The translations under genes and the position numbers were made by a program. From assembly GCA_018223125.1 (NCBI GenBank), contig JAAEZA010000033.1, positions 1 to 42,353 of the forward strand: a DNA stretch of 42,353 nt, given 5' to 3'. Source of the DNA: Paracoccaceae bacterium (GTDB taxonomy: Bacteria > Pseudomonadota > Alphaproteobacteria > Rhodobacterales > Rhodobacteraceae). Under the pieces are notes generated by a model. That model had not been told where the DNA came from, made no database searches, and saw only the letters and a list, made by a program, of their open reading frames with translations. Below, one piece after another: positions 1 to 8,627 of this stretch (its first letter is position 1; the number at the start of each line of letters is the position of its first letter).

Positions 1-25
1 GAAAACAAGATTGAGGTACAGGTTT

Positions 26-499
26 ATGAGATGTCCCTTTTGCGGGAATACCGACACCCAGGTAAAGGACAGCCGTCCTGCCGAAGACCATGTCGCCATC
101 CGCCGCCGCCGGTTCTGCCCCTCTTGCGGGGGCCGGTTCACCACATACGAACGGGTGCAGCTGCGCGATCTCGTCGTCGTAAAGAAGAACGGCAAGCGTG
201 AGGATTTCGATCGGGACAAGCTGGAACGTTCGATCCGCATGGCAATGCAAAAACGCCCCGTAGATCCGGAGCGCGTGGACCAGATGATTTCCGGCATTGT
301 GCGCCGTCTGGAAAGCATGGGTGAAAGCGATGTTGCTTCGGACCGGATCGGCGAGATTGTAATGGACACGCTTGCGCGGATCGACACCGTGGCATATGTC
401 CGTTTCGCAAGTGTTTACAAGAACTTTCAAGCCGCCGACGACTTTGAAGATTTTGTCCAGCAGTTGCGTCCTCCCACCGCGCCGGACGAGGTAAAGTGA
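26..499 (+). CDS. nrdR: Transcriptional repressor NrdR
   Basis: NrdR represses ribonucleotide reductase genes in response to ATP/dATP. The N-terminus is a zinc ribbon with Cys3, Cys6, Cys31 and Cys34 (MRCPFCG and [16 protein letters not shown]), followed by an ATP-cone domain that includes [16 protein letters not shown]. The 157-residue length from the ATG at 26 is normal for the family. An in-frame TTG lies 15 bases upstream, but the family starts with MRCPFC, so 26 is preferred. Its TGA overlaps the GTG start of the truncated ribD copy (GTGA at 496-499). nrdR next to riboflavin genes and nusB is a common order in proteobacteria. The last 24 codons are duplicated downstream at 881-952. Identity is certain. 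Confidence 0.97.
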   Translation: MRCPFCGNTDTQVKDSRPAEDHVAIRRRRFCPSCGGRFTTYERVQLRDLVVVKKNGKREDFDRDKLERSIRMAMQKRPVDPERVDQMISGIVRRLESMGESDVASDRIGEIVMDTLARIDTVAYVRFASVYKNFQAADDFEDFVQQLRPPTAPDEVK

Positions 500-900
500 C
501 AGCAGACCACATGGACGAACGGTTTATGCAGATGGCCCTTACATTGGGCCAGCGGGGGTTGGGTAATGTCTGGCCGAACCCCGCTGTCGGCTGCGTGCTG
601 GTCAAGGACAACCGCGTCATTGCGCGGGGTTGGACCCAACCCGGGGGCCGCCCTCATGCAGAGGTCCACGCCCTTATGCAGGCGGGCGAGCAGGCACGGG
701 GGGCGACAGCCTATGTCACGCTCGAACCTTGTGCCCATCACGGTAAAACCGGCCCTTGTTCGGACGCGCTGGTGAAGGCTGGAATACGCCGCGTGGTTTG
801 CGCGACGCAGGATCCTGATGCCCGCGTATCCGGTAAAGGGTTCGAAATCCTTGAAAAGGCCGGTATCGAAGTAACGCTTCCAAGCCGCCGACGACTTTGA
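496..900 (+). CDS. Truncated RibD duplicate: deaminase domain only
   Basis: This 134-residue frame carries the whole cytidine-deaminase-like zinc domain of RibD (HAE at residues 54-56, PC at 78-79 and a second Cys at 88 in [14 protein letters not shown]) but no reductase domain. It ends in seven out-of-frame residues (LPSRRRL) read from duplicated nrdR sequence. It is nearly identical to the N-terminus of the full RibD at 949. Downstream of the shared ATG (511 here, 964 in the full gene) only about four residues differ, while about 34 substitutions are silent. That suggests the protein has stayed under selection. Diaminohydroxyphosphoribosylaminopyrimidine deamination is the expected chemistry if it folds. 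It could instead be a pseudogene kept similar by gene conversion. Confidence 0.7.
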   Translation: MTADHMDERFMQMALTLGQRGLGNVWPNPAVGCVLVKDNRVIARGWTQPGGRPHAEVHALMQAGEQARGATAYVTLEPCAHHGKTGPCSDALVKAGIRRVVCATQDPDARVSGKGFEILEKAGIEVTLPSRRRL

Positions 901-952
901 AGATTTTGTCCAGCAGCTACGCCCCCCCGCCGCGCCGGACGAGGCAAAGTGA
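881..952 (+). pseudogene. Remnant of nrdR 3' end
   Basis: These 72 bases repeat the last 24 codons of nrdR ([13 protein letters not shown] and following) including its TGA, but have no start or upstream nrdR sequence. The remnant lies between the stop of the truncated ribD copy (which terminates inside it, in another frame) and the GTG of full-length ribD. It preserves the original nrdR-ribD junction, including the GTGA overlap, so it probably still supplies the translation initiation context of ribD. Confidence 0.85.
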
Positions 953-2055
953 CAATAAACTCCATGGATGAACGGTTTATGCAGATGGCCCTAACATTGG
1001 GCCAGCGTGGGTTGGGTAATGTCTGGCCGAACCCTGCTGTCGGCTGTGTGCTGGTCAAGGACAACCGCGTTATCGCACGGGGCTGGACCCAACCGGGTGG
1101 ACGGCCCCATGCAGAGGTACACGCCCTGACGCAAGCAGGCGATCAGGCGCGGGGGGCGACAGCCTATGTTACACTGGAACCTTGCGCCCATCACGGTAAA
1201 ACCGGTCCTTGTTCCGACGCGCTGGTAAAGGCGGGCATTCGCCGCGTGGTCTGCGCGACGCAAGATCCTGATACACGTGTATCCGGCAAAGGTTTCGAAA
1301 TCCTTAAGAAGGCCGGTATCGAAGTAACGCATAATGTGCTCAAGGCAGAAGCTGATGCGGACCATATCGGCTTTTTCAGCCGGATCACGAAGGACCGGCC
1401 AAGTGTGACGCTGAAACTCGCCAGCAGTCTGGACGGGCGGATCGCCACGCGAACCGGTGACAGCCGCTGGATCACCGGCCCGATGGCTCGGCGCGCCGTG
1501 CATCTGATGCGCGCGCGCCACGATGCGATACTCGTCGGGCGGAACACGGTGGCTCAAGACGATCCGGATCTTTCGGTGCGCGATCTCGGCTTGGCCCATC
1601 ACTCTCCGGTTCGGATCGTTCTTGACAGTAGGCTCTCTTTGGCGGCAACCGGCCGCCTTGCCCGTACGGCGCGGGATATACCGCTCTGGATTTGCCACAC
1701 AAACGCCGCTGGTTCCGCTCAAAAATGGAGCGATCTCGGGGCGCTCCCGCTGACGTGCGCTGCTACGGCCGAGGGCCAACTGGACATTTCCGGCGTTTTG
1801 AAAGCTCTTGCCAATCAGGGCATCACCCGCCTTTTCGTCGAAGGCGGCGGTCAGGTTGCGGCGTCTTTTCTGCAAGCCGGTGTCGTTGATGAACTGGCCT
1901 TGTTTTCCGCAGGGGTAGCGATTGGTGCAGACGGGCGCCCCAACCTTGGCGCATTCGGAGTGGAGACGCTGCAGGATGCACCACGGTTCATCCGAAAGTC
2001 TGTCACCACGCTCGGGCCGGATATTCTGTCGATCTGGTCACCCGAAAAGACCTGA
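949..2055 (+). CDS. ribD: Bifunctional riboflavin deaminase/reductase RibD
   Basis: RibD performs the second and third steps of riboflavin synthesis: deamination of the pyrimidine from GTP cyclohydrolase II, then NADPH-dependent reduction of the ribosyl side chain. Residues 1-130 form the zinc deaminase (HAE 54-56, PC 78-79, C88). Residues from about 150 form the reductase (VTLKLASSLDGRIATRTGDSR, then FVEGGG near the C-terminus). The 368-residue length is typical. The GTG at 949 overlaps the TGA of the nrdR remnant. The ATG at 964 is an alternative start, and conservation with the duplicate begins there. It is convergent with kpsC, with a 14-base gap. Confidence 0.96.
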   Translation: MTINSMDERFMQMALTLGQRGLGNVWPNPAVGCVLVKDNRVIARGWTQPGGRPHAEVHALTQAGDQARGATAYVTLEPCAHHGKTGPCSDALVKAGIRRVVCATQDPDTRVSGKGFEILKKAGIEVTHNVLKAEADADHIGFFSRITKDRPSVTLKLASSLDGRIATRTGDSRWITGPMARRAVHLMRARHDAILVGRNTVAQDDPDLSVRDLGLAHHSPVRIVLDSRLSLAATGRLARTARDIPLWICHTNAAGSAQKWSDLGALPLTCAATAEGQLDISGVLKALANQGITRLFVEGGGQVAASFLQAGVVDELALFSAGVAIGADGRPNLGAFGVETLQDAPRFIRKSVTTLGPDILSIWSPEKT

Positions 2056-2069
2056 TCGCTGGGAACCGG

Positions 2070-4151
2070 CTATCGCCACAGATAAGCATAGCTGGCAAAC
2101 AGCCCCTGAAGCTTGGCCAGCAGCCTGATCCCGCCTGCGCCCCGTGTGTTGACCGTACCTTCGGCAAAACGGGTCAGGATGGTTTCCACGGCGCAGATAT
2201 GCCTGCCCCGCGCCCCCCTGCCTGCCGGATCCCAATAGGTCGGGTAATCGATCAGGGCCGCATGAACCAGCCCCTCAAGCGACACCGAAGCCTTCCGGCG
2301 TGCCGGAACCTGCCCGAGATCTTCCGTCAGCCCCCAGCCTGCATAAAACGGCGTGCCGAAACACACCACATCCTTCCCCCGCAAAAGCGCCTCAAAACCC
2401 GTCAGTGACGTCATGGTCGCCACACTGTCCACCTGCCCCAACAATGCGGCGATATCAGCCTTTTCTACCAAGAGGTCAGCCAAATCGGTAAAGCGGTCAA
2501 GCGCTGCGCCCCCGTCACGAAGCCCCGCCATTACATCAGGATGGGGTTTATAAATGATGAAGCTGTCGGGAAACCTTTTGCGCGCCGCCTGCAACAGGCC
2601 AAGATTGGTGCTAATCGACGCACACCCCTTCAGAATCGACTGGTCGTCTTCCACCTGACCGGGCACCAGCACCAGATGGCGCCCTTTGGGCAGCTGCGGT
2701 ACGGCATCCCCCGAAAGGTTGTATTTGGACAAACCAAGCGTATTAACACGTTCCATCAGCTGCCGCGCCCGATCTGACTTTTCCGCAGATATATCAGCAT
2801 TTTGCGCGATCAGATTTTCCAGACGGCTTTCCCGTGTTGGATCATAGTAAATGCCAAGATCGTCCAAGGCCAGCGACACCGGTTCAACCAAAGCCGCGCC
2901 AAGCCCGCTGGATCGCAGGAAGCCGTCTTCCACTCTGACAAGCGGTACACCGGCCGCTGTGCAGGCCTTGGCAAGAACAGCAGTTTCCTTGCCCGACCAA
3001 ACGTAGACCGCGCCCGATTTCTCACCAGCCAGTCGGGCCGCCTTGACCGGATCGTCTTCGAATACCGGTGCCGGACCGTCCTGTTGGAAATAGCGCCGCA
3101 AGAAACCCCGCTTCCACAAACGCATCCCGACGAACACTTTAAACCCGCTGTTTTTACGCCGGAAATCCGCCGCTGCTGACAGATGGCGGGCGGTTGTAGC
3201 AAAATCGGTTGGCTTGCCTGTAGCCGGATCAACCCAATGGCAGTAACGTTGATAAACGCCGTGAAACAACTGCGCTGCGCTGCGATGGCCCAGGGATTTG
3301 ACTTGCGGATGCCGATCCTCGGTCAGGTCCATCCCGCAGTAAAAGGCATTTCCGAACACGACGGGGCGATGGCCTGAGGAAATCGCCTCCATCCCAAGTT
3401 GGGATGACACGCAATAGACCGCCCGCGCCTGATCCATCAGGTGCCATGGCGAAACAGGCGCGTCCATCAGAACAACCCTGTCAGACTGGTCTTTTGTTCC
3501 AAAATATCCGCCGCGTTGGCCGGCACGGGTCTCTGGGTGGGTCTTAATAACAATCGTAGCATCAGGATGTTCATCAAGTGCGGCTTGCAGCATTTGCGCA
3601 AACGTGTCCCGATCCGCCCCTGCCCCCGCGATGGACGCATCCCCAAAGGTCTGATCCACCACCAGTACAAAAGGGTCCGGCAATCGGGGTGCATCCAAGG
3701 GAAAATCGTTGTATTTTGACAGGTGATTGTCCCGCAGACAGGCTATACCCGCCAGCGCCGCCTGCCGCTGCTCTTCTGACAGCACAGGTCCGGCACGAAA
3801 AATGTCCCGCAGGTCATTCGGGACCGCGGTTTCAAAATAAATTCCCTTGTGATCCACCACCAGTGAACGGGGCGGCTCCCCCTGTCGCCCTGTCAGCACC
3901 GAGCGCAGAAAACCGTCTTCGACCGTGACAACCTGTGCGCCGCGGGACTGTGCGATCCCCAGCCCGCGGCGGGACACGGATTTACGTCCCCAGACAACCA
4001 CCCGATCGCCCTTGCGGGGCAGGCCAAGCCGCGGCGTAATGCCCGCTGCCAATAGCGCCCGTCGCAAAGCGCGGTTTAGGAAAAAGCTTGTAGAATAGCC
4101 AAAGGCCCGCGTGCTCTTTTCAGGCATAATCGCGGGCCTTTTCTGTTTCAT
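2070..4151 (-). CDS. kpsC: Capsule polysaccharide export/initiation protein KpsC (Kdo transferase family)
   Basis: A 693-residue protein built from two related glycosyltransferase modules, as in KpsC/LipA. VEDGFLRS occurs near residues 77-84 and again near 407-414, each followed by an LV(V/A)D-type GIY motif (HKGIYFE, LGIYYD). KTHPE and YKPHPD form the paired HP motifs, and FYCGMDLTED / FYAGWGLTED are also duplicated. In the family, KpsC adds beta-linked Kdo residues to a lipid acceptor to start the conserved linker of group 2-type capsules. It acts at the cytoplasmic face of the inner membrane. It is last of three capsule genes on this strand, 18 bases after the export lipoprotein. An alternative start is Met9. 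Confidence 0.9.
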   Translation of the reverse strand: MKQKRPAIMPEKSTRAFGYSTSFFLNRALRRALLAAGITPRLGLPRKGDRVVVWGRKSVSRRGLGIAQSRGAQVVTVEDGFLRSVLTGRQGEPPRSLVVDHKGIYFETAVPNDLRDIFRAGPVLSEEQRQAALAGIACLRDNHLSKYNDFPLDAPRLPDPFVLVVDQTFGDASIAGAGADRDTFAQMLQAALDEHPDATIVIKTHPETRAGQRGGYFGTKDQSDRVVLMDAPVSPWHLMDQARAVYCVSSQLGMEAISSGHRPVVFGNAFYCGMDLTEDRHPQVKSLGHRSAAQLFHGVYQRYCHWVDPATGKPTDFATTARHLSAAADFRRKNSGFKVFVGMRLWKRGFLRRYFQQDGPAPVFEDDPVKAARLAGEKSGAVYVWSGKETAVLAKACTAAGVPLVRVEDGFLRSSGLGAALVEPVSLALDDLGIYYDPTRESRLENLIAQNADISAEKSDRARQLMERVNTLGLSKYNLSGDAVPQLPKGRHLVLVPGQVEDDQSILKGCASISTNLGLLQAARKRFPDSFIIYKPHPDVMAGLRDGGAALDRFTDLADLLVEKADIAALLGQVDSVATMTSLTGFEALLRGKDVVCFGTPFYAGWGLTEDLGQVPARRKASVSLEGLVHAALIDYPTYWDPAGRGARGRHICAVETILTRFAEGTVNTRGAGGIRLLAKLQGLFASYAYLWR

Positions 4152-4169
4152 ACCGGTTCCGGTGCGGCG

Positions 4170-5318
4170 CTAGCCACCAACCGCCGCAGTCACGGAGTTT
4201 GCAGCCCCTGCGCTGGACGTCAGGACAGACAGGGTCTTGGTCCACTGCACGTAGGGTGCTTCGGTGACATAGATTGTATCGCCGTCGCGGATTTCAAAGT
4301 CCCGCCCCAGAAACACACCTGTCGGTTCTGTCAGGTCCAGAACATAGGCAAAGCGTTTCGGCGTGGTGAAATCATCACGCCCCAGCACGCGGTTGGCATA
4401 TTCCGGTGTCTCGTCGCGGAAAATAAAGATGCCTGTCGGATCGGCAAGATTGCTGTTCAGCCCGCCCATGAAGGCGATGGCTTCAATCGCGGTCATTGTC
4501 GGCTGCGGAAACTCTACCAGAGACTGGGAACCGGTCGCGCCAAGTGCGGTAAAGCGGCGGGTGTCTTCCTGAATGAGGATACGATCACCGGGACGCAGGG
4601 CAATGTCCTGTTTGTTGCTGGCAAACAGGTCTTCCAGCCAGACAGTACCCTTATGCTCGCCACGGATAACAGTCACGCGGGTATTTTCCGGATCGGTCGT
4701 AATACCGCCGGCAGCAGCAATCATGGTGGACAGCGTGCTGGTCGAGGCTTCGATCGGGTAAACCCCCTGCCCGCCAGCGCCAACAATAGAAACAGTCGAG
4801 CCATCACCGGCAGCGCGGGTTACGATGAACTGCGGATCCGGTGTCTGCGCATCAAGCTTGCGTGTGATGATCTGGCGCAGCGCTTCGGGCGTATTGCCAG
4901 CGGCACGGATACGGCCCGCATAGGGGATAAAGATGTGGCCGGTCTGGTCCACTTGCAGTTCAGTCAGTGTAGAAGGCGCGCCAGCAGTGCCAAACAGCCC
5001 TTCTTCCACATTTTCATAAACCGTCAGCAAAAGCTTGTCACCGCGCCGGATCGTATCCGCGCCGATCCGGCCTGCGTTCAGGAAGGCGGCATCAAATCCC
5101 GCGTTCGGCGCATCTGCAGTGGCCTGCACCACGCGGTCATTTACGGAAACGATATAGGCGTTGCCTTTTTGCTGGACGCTGCCTGCAAAAATTTCACGTT
5201 TGTTCGGTCCGGGACGCGGCAAACCGCATGCGGACACGGCAAACGCCACAACGAAGAGAGCCATTAACCCGGCTTTAGGTTTGTTAACTTTTGACAAAGT
5301 TTCTGCCCCTTTTGTCAA
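4170..5318 (-). CDS. Polysaccharide export lipoprotein (Wza/KpsD-like, SLBB domains)
   Basis: A 382-residue secreted protein with an N-terminal hydrophobic segment ending in a lipobox (AVSAC, Cys31), so it should be lipid-anchored in the outer membrane. The N-terminal half contains a polysaccharide-export domain (RRGDKLLLTVYENVEEG, VDQTGHIFIPYAGRIRAAG), followed by SLBB-like segments (VSIVGAGGQGVYPIEAS, and LRPGDRILIQED). Proteins of this type form the periplasm/outer-membrane channel for capsule or exopolysaccharide. Position between kpsS and kpsC supports a role in capsule export. The inner-membrane ABC transporter (KpsMT) and the KpsE-like partner are not in this window. Whether it is closer to Wza or KpsD cannot be decided by eye. 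Confidence 0.9.
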   Translation of the reverse strand: MTKGAETLSKVNKPKAGLMALFVVAFAVSACGLPRPGPNKREIFAGSVQQKGNAYIVSVNDRVVQATADAPNAGFDAAFLNAGRIGADTIRRGDKLLLTVYENVEEGLFGTAGAPSTLTELQVDQTGHIFIPYAGRIRAAGNTPEALRQIITRKLDAQTPDPQFIVTRAAGDGSTVSIVGAGGQGVYPIEASTSTLSTMIAAAGGITTDPENTRVTVIRGEHKGTVWLEDLFASNKQDIALRPGDRILIQEDTRRFTALGATGSQSLVEFPQPTMTAIEAIAFMGGLNSNLADPTGIFIFRDETPEYANRVLGRDDFTTPKRFAYVLDLTEPTGVFLGRDFEIRDGDTIYVTEAPYVQWTKTLSVLTSSAGAANSVTAAVGG

Positions 5319-5387
5319 AACTGCCTCATTTTTTTCTTTTAGCGTGGCACAAATACCAAGGAAATCAAAGCCCTTTCCGAAAGCGCC

Positions 5388-6668
5388 TTATTTGACAACC
5401 TGAAACTGTTGCACAGGGGACGCGCTGTCAGTTTCAAGCGCATCGTAGGGGTCCTGTTCCGACAGCACCATGTCAACCACCTGCCGCACCAGCCGGACAC
5501 GTCCGCGACGGGAATAATACCCCCCTGTAATCTGGGAGGTCATCAACAAAAACTGTCTGTAATCACGATATGCCTTCAGGTCCGGCTTCTTTGGCGCTGC
5601 AAAGAAATCTTCCAGCGACTGATCGGAAGTGAACTCGGGCTTGCAGAAAACCCCTGCCCCGAGCGCCTTTACCGGCAATCCGCGCCAGAGCGCCTGTTGC
5701 GCGGCGGTTGAATTGATCGTCACCACGGAACGGGCATAATCCAGCAGCTCTGCCAGCTTCCCCCCGCGCACAAAATGGATGCGCCCCGTCAGACCGAATT
5801 CCGTCGCAAGCTGGTCCGCCACTTTGGACAGGGGCTGCCTGTCATCTTCAAGCGGATGGGACTTGAACACCAGATGGTGGTGCTTTGGTGCCTTCTTGGC
5901 AAAAGCTTCAACGCAGATGCGCATAAATTCAGCCATGCCGGTAAATTCCGAGTGACTGCGGATGGAAGAGTCATGGCTCAGTTGCAGCAGGCTCAGATGA
6001 TAGACAAACCCGTTGCGCCTGATCGCCTGTGTTGCGCGCCAGCGACGGAAAGCATGGGCCGGTCGGGTGACAAGCCGCTTGAAGTGCAACCAGAACTCGT
6101 GGCTCACCGGACTGTCCCGATGGGTTTTATAGTTCCGGAAGCGGCGGTTCCGGAACAGGATGTGCCAATGATACACTGCTCCAAGAAGGATATGCTGGCG
6201 CATATCGCCCCAGCGTGCAGGCGCTTCGGGCTGGTCATTATCCACATGGCTGAGCGCTTCGCGCATCATATCCACGCTCATGTCCATCAGGCGGGAGAAC
6301 CCGTTCACCCCACCCCTTTCATAAGTTACCCAATAGGGGCGCAGATAACCTTCCTCAAAACAGTGCACCTGTATGCCGAGTTTCTTGGCCGCTTCCACCG
6401 CGGCTTTGTGCAAGGGCCGGGTGTCCCCGTAGATCACCAGATCGGTGATCCCCTGCTTTAGAAAATTTTCGACAAATTTGGGCCATTGTTCGTAAGGTTT
6501 GGTGTACGCCACAAATGTCTTGCGGTTGCGCCAGAAGAAACGATCACCTTCATTAAAGCCGATCTTGGTCACATCTGCGCCGGATTGGGAAATTGCCTTG
6601 CTCAGGTCATAGAAAAACGGGCCGTGCGGACCCTGTAAAAACAAAAAGGATTTCTTCTTTTCCTGCAA
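5388..6668 (-). CDS. kpsS: Capsule polysaccharide protein KpsS (Kdo transferase family)
   Basis: A 426-residue KpsS/LipB-type glycosyltransferase. Family hallmarks are LFLQGPHGPFFYDLSKAI at the N-terminus, a GDTRPLHKAA segment, FEEGYLRPYWVTYERGGVN and the FKSHPLEDD motif about two thirds along. KpsS attaches the first beta-Kdo to lyso-phosphatidylglycerol, and KpsC extends it. It is the first gene of the minus-strand capsule trio and ends 69 bases before the export lipoprotein. It begins 243 bases from ribE on the other strand, so the capsule and ribE promoters share the interval 6669-6911. Confidence 0.9.
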   Translation of the reverse strand: MQEKKKSFLFLQGPHGPFFYDLSKAISQSGADVTKIGFNEGDRFFWRNRKTFVAYTKPYEQWPKFVENFLKQGITDLVIYGDTRPLHKAAVEAAKKLGIQVHCFEEGYLRPYWVTYERGGVNGFSRLMDMSVDMMREALSHVDNDQPEAPARWGDMRQHILLGAVYHWHILFRNRRFRNYKTHRDSPVSHEFWLHFKRLVTRPAHAFRRWRATQAIRRNGFVYHLSLLQLSHDSSIRSHSEFTGMAEFMRICVEAFAKKAPKHHHLVFKSHPLEDDRQPLSKVADQLATEFGLTGRIHFVRGGKLAELLDYARSVVTINSTAAQQALWRGLPVKALGAGVFCKPEFTSDQSLEDFFAAPKKPDLKAYRDYRQFLLMTSQITGGYYSRRGRVRLVRQVVDMVLSEQDPYDALETDSASPVQQFQVVK

Positions 6669-6752
6669 CGTTATCTTACCGCAGACACTAGGTCTGATGC
6701 CCCTTGGTCAGCTTAATATTGTGCATTTTCCCTAAATGTCACGAAGAAAAAT

Positions 6753-6808
6753 ACGGACAATCCGGACATGTGTCCGGCACAGCACGTTAGGAAAAAGCCC
6801 CATTTTCC
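6753..6808. promoter_or_regulatory. Inverted repeats in the kpsS-ribE divergent region
   Basis: Within the 243-base divergent interval there is a CCGGACA-TG-TGTCCGG hairpin or operator-like repeat (6762-6777), preceded by another CGGACA (6754-6759). A second repeat, GGAAAA-N7-TTTTCC, lies at 6790-6808. I find no FMN-riboswitch (RFN) signature before ribE. The function is unknown; candidates are an operator for the capsule genes or a structured leader. Confidence 0.35.
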
Positions 6809-6911
6809 GTTTGTTGCGGGCCTCCCGTTCGACCCTGCTAAAATCATACTTGGACTTGCTCAATTTGTACACAAGAGCTAGGTGCAAAGGAGCATAAAAC
6901 AGGTGAAAAAC

Positions 6912-7517
6912 ATGTTCACAGGTATCATCACGGATATCGGCACGGTTGCCGAACTCGAACAGCGGGGCGATCTGCGCGCCCGCATCACAACAAATTACGA
7001 TCCTGCCACGATTGATCTGGGGGCTTCCATCGCCTGTGAAGGCGTCTGCCTGACCGTGATCGAGATGGGAAAATCCGCACAAGGCAACTGGTTTGACGTG
7101 GAGATCTCCGCCGAAACGGTTTCCAAGACAAACCTTGGCGACTGGTCACAGGGGCGGCGGATCAATCTGGAACGCGCACTTAAGGTGGGTGACGAACTGG
7201 GCGGACACATCGTATCAGGCCATGTGGACGGTCTGGCAGAGGTGATCGAAATTCACGACGAAGGGGACAGCACTCGTGTCACCCTGCGGGCGCCCCGTGA
7301 TTTGGCACGCTTTATTGCGCCCAAAGGCTCCGTCGCGCTGAACGGCACATCGCTGACGGTGAACGGCGTGAACGATACGGATTTCGACATCAACTTCATT
7401 CCCCACACCAAGCAACACACCACTTGGGGGAATGTTGCGCTCGGAGACCGGATCAATCTGGAAATCGACACACTGGCCCGCTATGTGGCGCGGCTGGCTG
7501 AAATGACACAGACCTGA
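6912..7517 (+). CDS. ribE: Riboflavin synthase, alpha chain
   Basis: Riboflavin synthase dismutates two 6,7-dimethyl-8-ribityllumazine molecules to riboflavin and the pyrimidinedione. The protein starts MFTGIITDIGTV and contains two tandem lumazine-binding beta-barrels, with GGHIVSGHVDG in the centre and SLTVNGV in the second. At 201 residues it has the usual length. A GTG at 6903 (VKN before MFTGI) is better spaced from the AAAGGAG at 6886-6892 than the ATG at 6912, so translation may begin three codons earlier. It is first in a ribE-ribB-ribH-nusB operon with short gaps or overlap. Confidence 0.96.
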   Translation: MFTGIITDIGTVAELEQRGDLRARITTNYDPATIDLGASIACEGVCLTVIEMGKSAQGNWFDVEISAETVSKTNLGDWSQGRRINLERALKVGDELGGHIVSGHVDGLAEVIEIHDEGDSTRVTLRAPRDLARFIAPKGSVALNGTSLTVNGVNDTDFDINFIPHTKQHTTWGNVALGDRINLEIDTLARYVARLAEMTQT

Positions 7518-7526
7518 GGTGACAGA

Positions 7527-8624
7527 ATGACCGAAGAGTCCTACAGCGACATGATTTCCCCGATCGAGGATATTATTGCCGATGCCAAGGCTGGCAAGAT
7601 GTTTATCCTCGTAGACCACGAGGACCGCGAGAACGAAGGCGATCTGGTGATCCCTGCGCAGATGGCCACACCCGAAGCGGTGAACTTCATGGCCACACAC
7701 GGGCGGGGGCTGATTTGTCTGTCCCTTGAATCCGAACGGCTGAACGCCTTGGGCCTGCCAATGATGGCGACGGCCAATTCTTCCCGTCATGAAACCGCTT
7801 TTACTGTGTCTATCGAAGCGCGCGAAGGTGTTACGACAGGCATCTCGGCTCATGACCGTGCCAGAACAATTGCAGTGGCCATTGATGAAAACAGCGGCCC
7901 GCAGGACATTGCCACCCCCGGCCATGTGTTCCCGCTGCGCGCCCGAGAAGGCGGCGTTCTGGTACGTGCAGGTCACACCGAAGCGGCCGTGGATGTGTCC
8001 CGTCTTGCAGGATTGAACCCGTCGGGCGTGATCTGCGAGATTATGAATGACGACGGCACCATGGCCCGCCTGCCCGATCTGGTGGCCTATGCGCAGTTGC
8101 ACGGGCTTAAAATCGGGACGATTTCAGACCTGATCGCCTATCGCCTGCGCTATGACAATCTGGTCAGTGAAACCGCCAACCGCACCGTCACCTCCAGCTA
8201 TGGCGGCGACTGGAACCTGCGGATTTTCACAGACAAGACCAATGACACAGAACATGTTGTCCTTGTCAAAGGGGACATCACCCCCCCCGAACCGGTGCTG
8301 GTGCGCACCCACGCGATGAACCCGCTGGAGGACCTTCTGGGCCTTGGCCCCGCCCCTGCCGGTGAACTGGCCCGCGCGATGGAAACCATCGCCGCGGAAG
8401 GGCGCGGCGTTGTCATGCTGTTCCGCGACCTTGAGGCCAAATTGCAACTGGACGAGGACTCGACACCGCGCCAATTGCGCTATACTGGGCTTGGCTCGCA
8501 GATCCTCTCCTCTCTGGGATTGCGGGATTTCATCCTGCTGACGGATTCCCCCATGCCCAAAGTGATAGGTCTGGAAGCCTATGACCTGAACATTGTGGGC
8601 ACACGCCCCATTAAGAAAGCTTGA
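7527..8624 (+). CDS. ribB: 3,4-dihydroxy-2-butanone 4-phosphate synthase fused to a degenerate GTP cyclohydrolase II domain
   Basis: The N-terminal 200 residues are a normal RibB (VDHEDRENEGDLVIPAQM, THGRGLICL, GHVFPLRAREGGVL, GHTEAAVDV), which makes the four-carbon precursor of riboflavin from ribulose 5-phosphate. The C-terminal 150 residues align with RibA, but the zinc-binding cysteines of the HSECLTGD...RCDCG region are missing; the equivalent stretch reads VLVRTHAMNPLEDLLG. The second domain is therefore predicted to be inactive as a cyclohydrolase, like the RibBX type known from Proteobacteria. A genuine RibA should be encoded elsewhere. It lies 9 bases after ribE and 3 bases before ribH. 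Confidence 0.93.
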   Translation: MTEESYSDMISPIEDIIADAKAGKMFILVDHEDRENEGDLVIPAQMATPEAVNFMATHGRGLICLSLESERLNALGLPMMATANSSRHETAFTVSIEAREGVTTGISAHDRARTIAVAIDENSGPQDIATPGHVFPLRAREGGVLVRAGHTEAAVDVSRLAGLNPSGVICEIMNDDGTMARLPDLVAYAQLHGLKIGTISDLIAYRLRYDNLVSETANRTVTSSYGGDWNLRIFTDKTNDTEHVVLVKGDITPPEPVLVRTHAMNPLEDLLGLGPAPAGELARAMETIAAEGRGVVMLFRDLEAKLQLDEDSTPRQLRYTGLGSQILSSLGLRDFILLTDSPMPKVIGLEAYDLNIVGTRPIKKA

Positions 8625-8627
8625 TCC

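Larger units (their letters stand above)
425..1330 (+). repeat. 453-bp tandem duplication of nrdR 3' end plus ribD 5' end
   Basis: Positions 425-877 and 878-1330 align end to end with a constant 453-base offset. Each copy contains the last 24 codons of nrdR, the GTGA junction and about the first 127 codons of ribD. By eye I count about 45 mismatches over the 382 ribD bases and about 6 over the 72 nrdR bases, so the copies are roughly 11-12 percent diverged and the duplication is not recent. The join is visible at 877-881, where ribD sequence passes into CAAGCCGCCG of nrdR. This is the origin of the truncated ribD copy and of the nrdR remnant. Confidence 0.93.

Noticed and set aside
6669-6911. 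FMN riboswitch upstream of ribE
   Set aside because: None of the conserved RFN-element sequence blocks can be seen in the interval or upstream of nrdR/ribD. Only short dyads are present.
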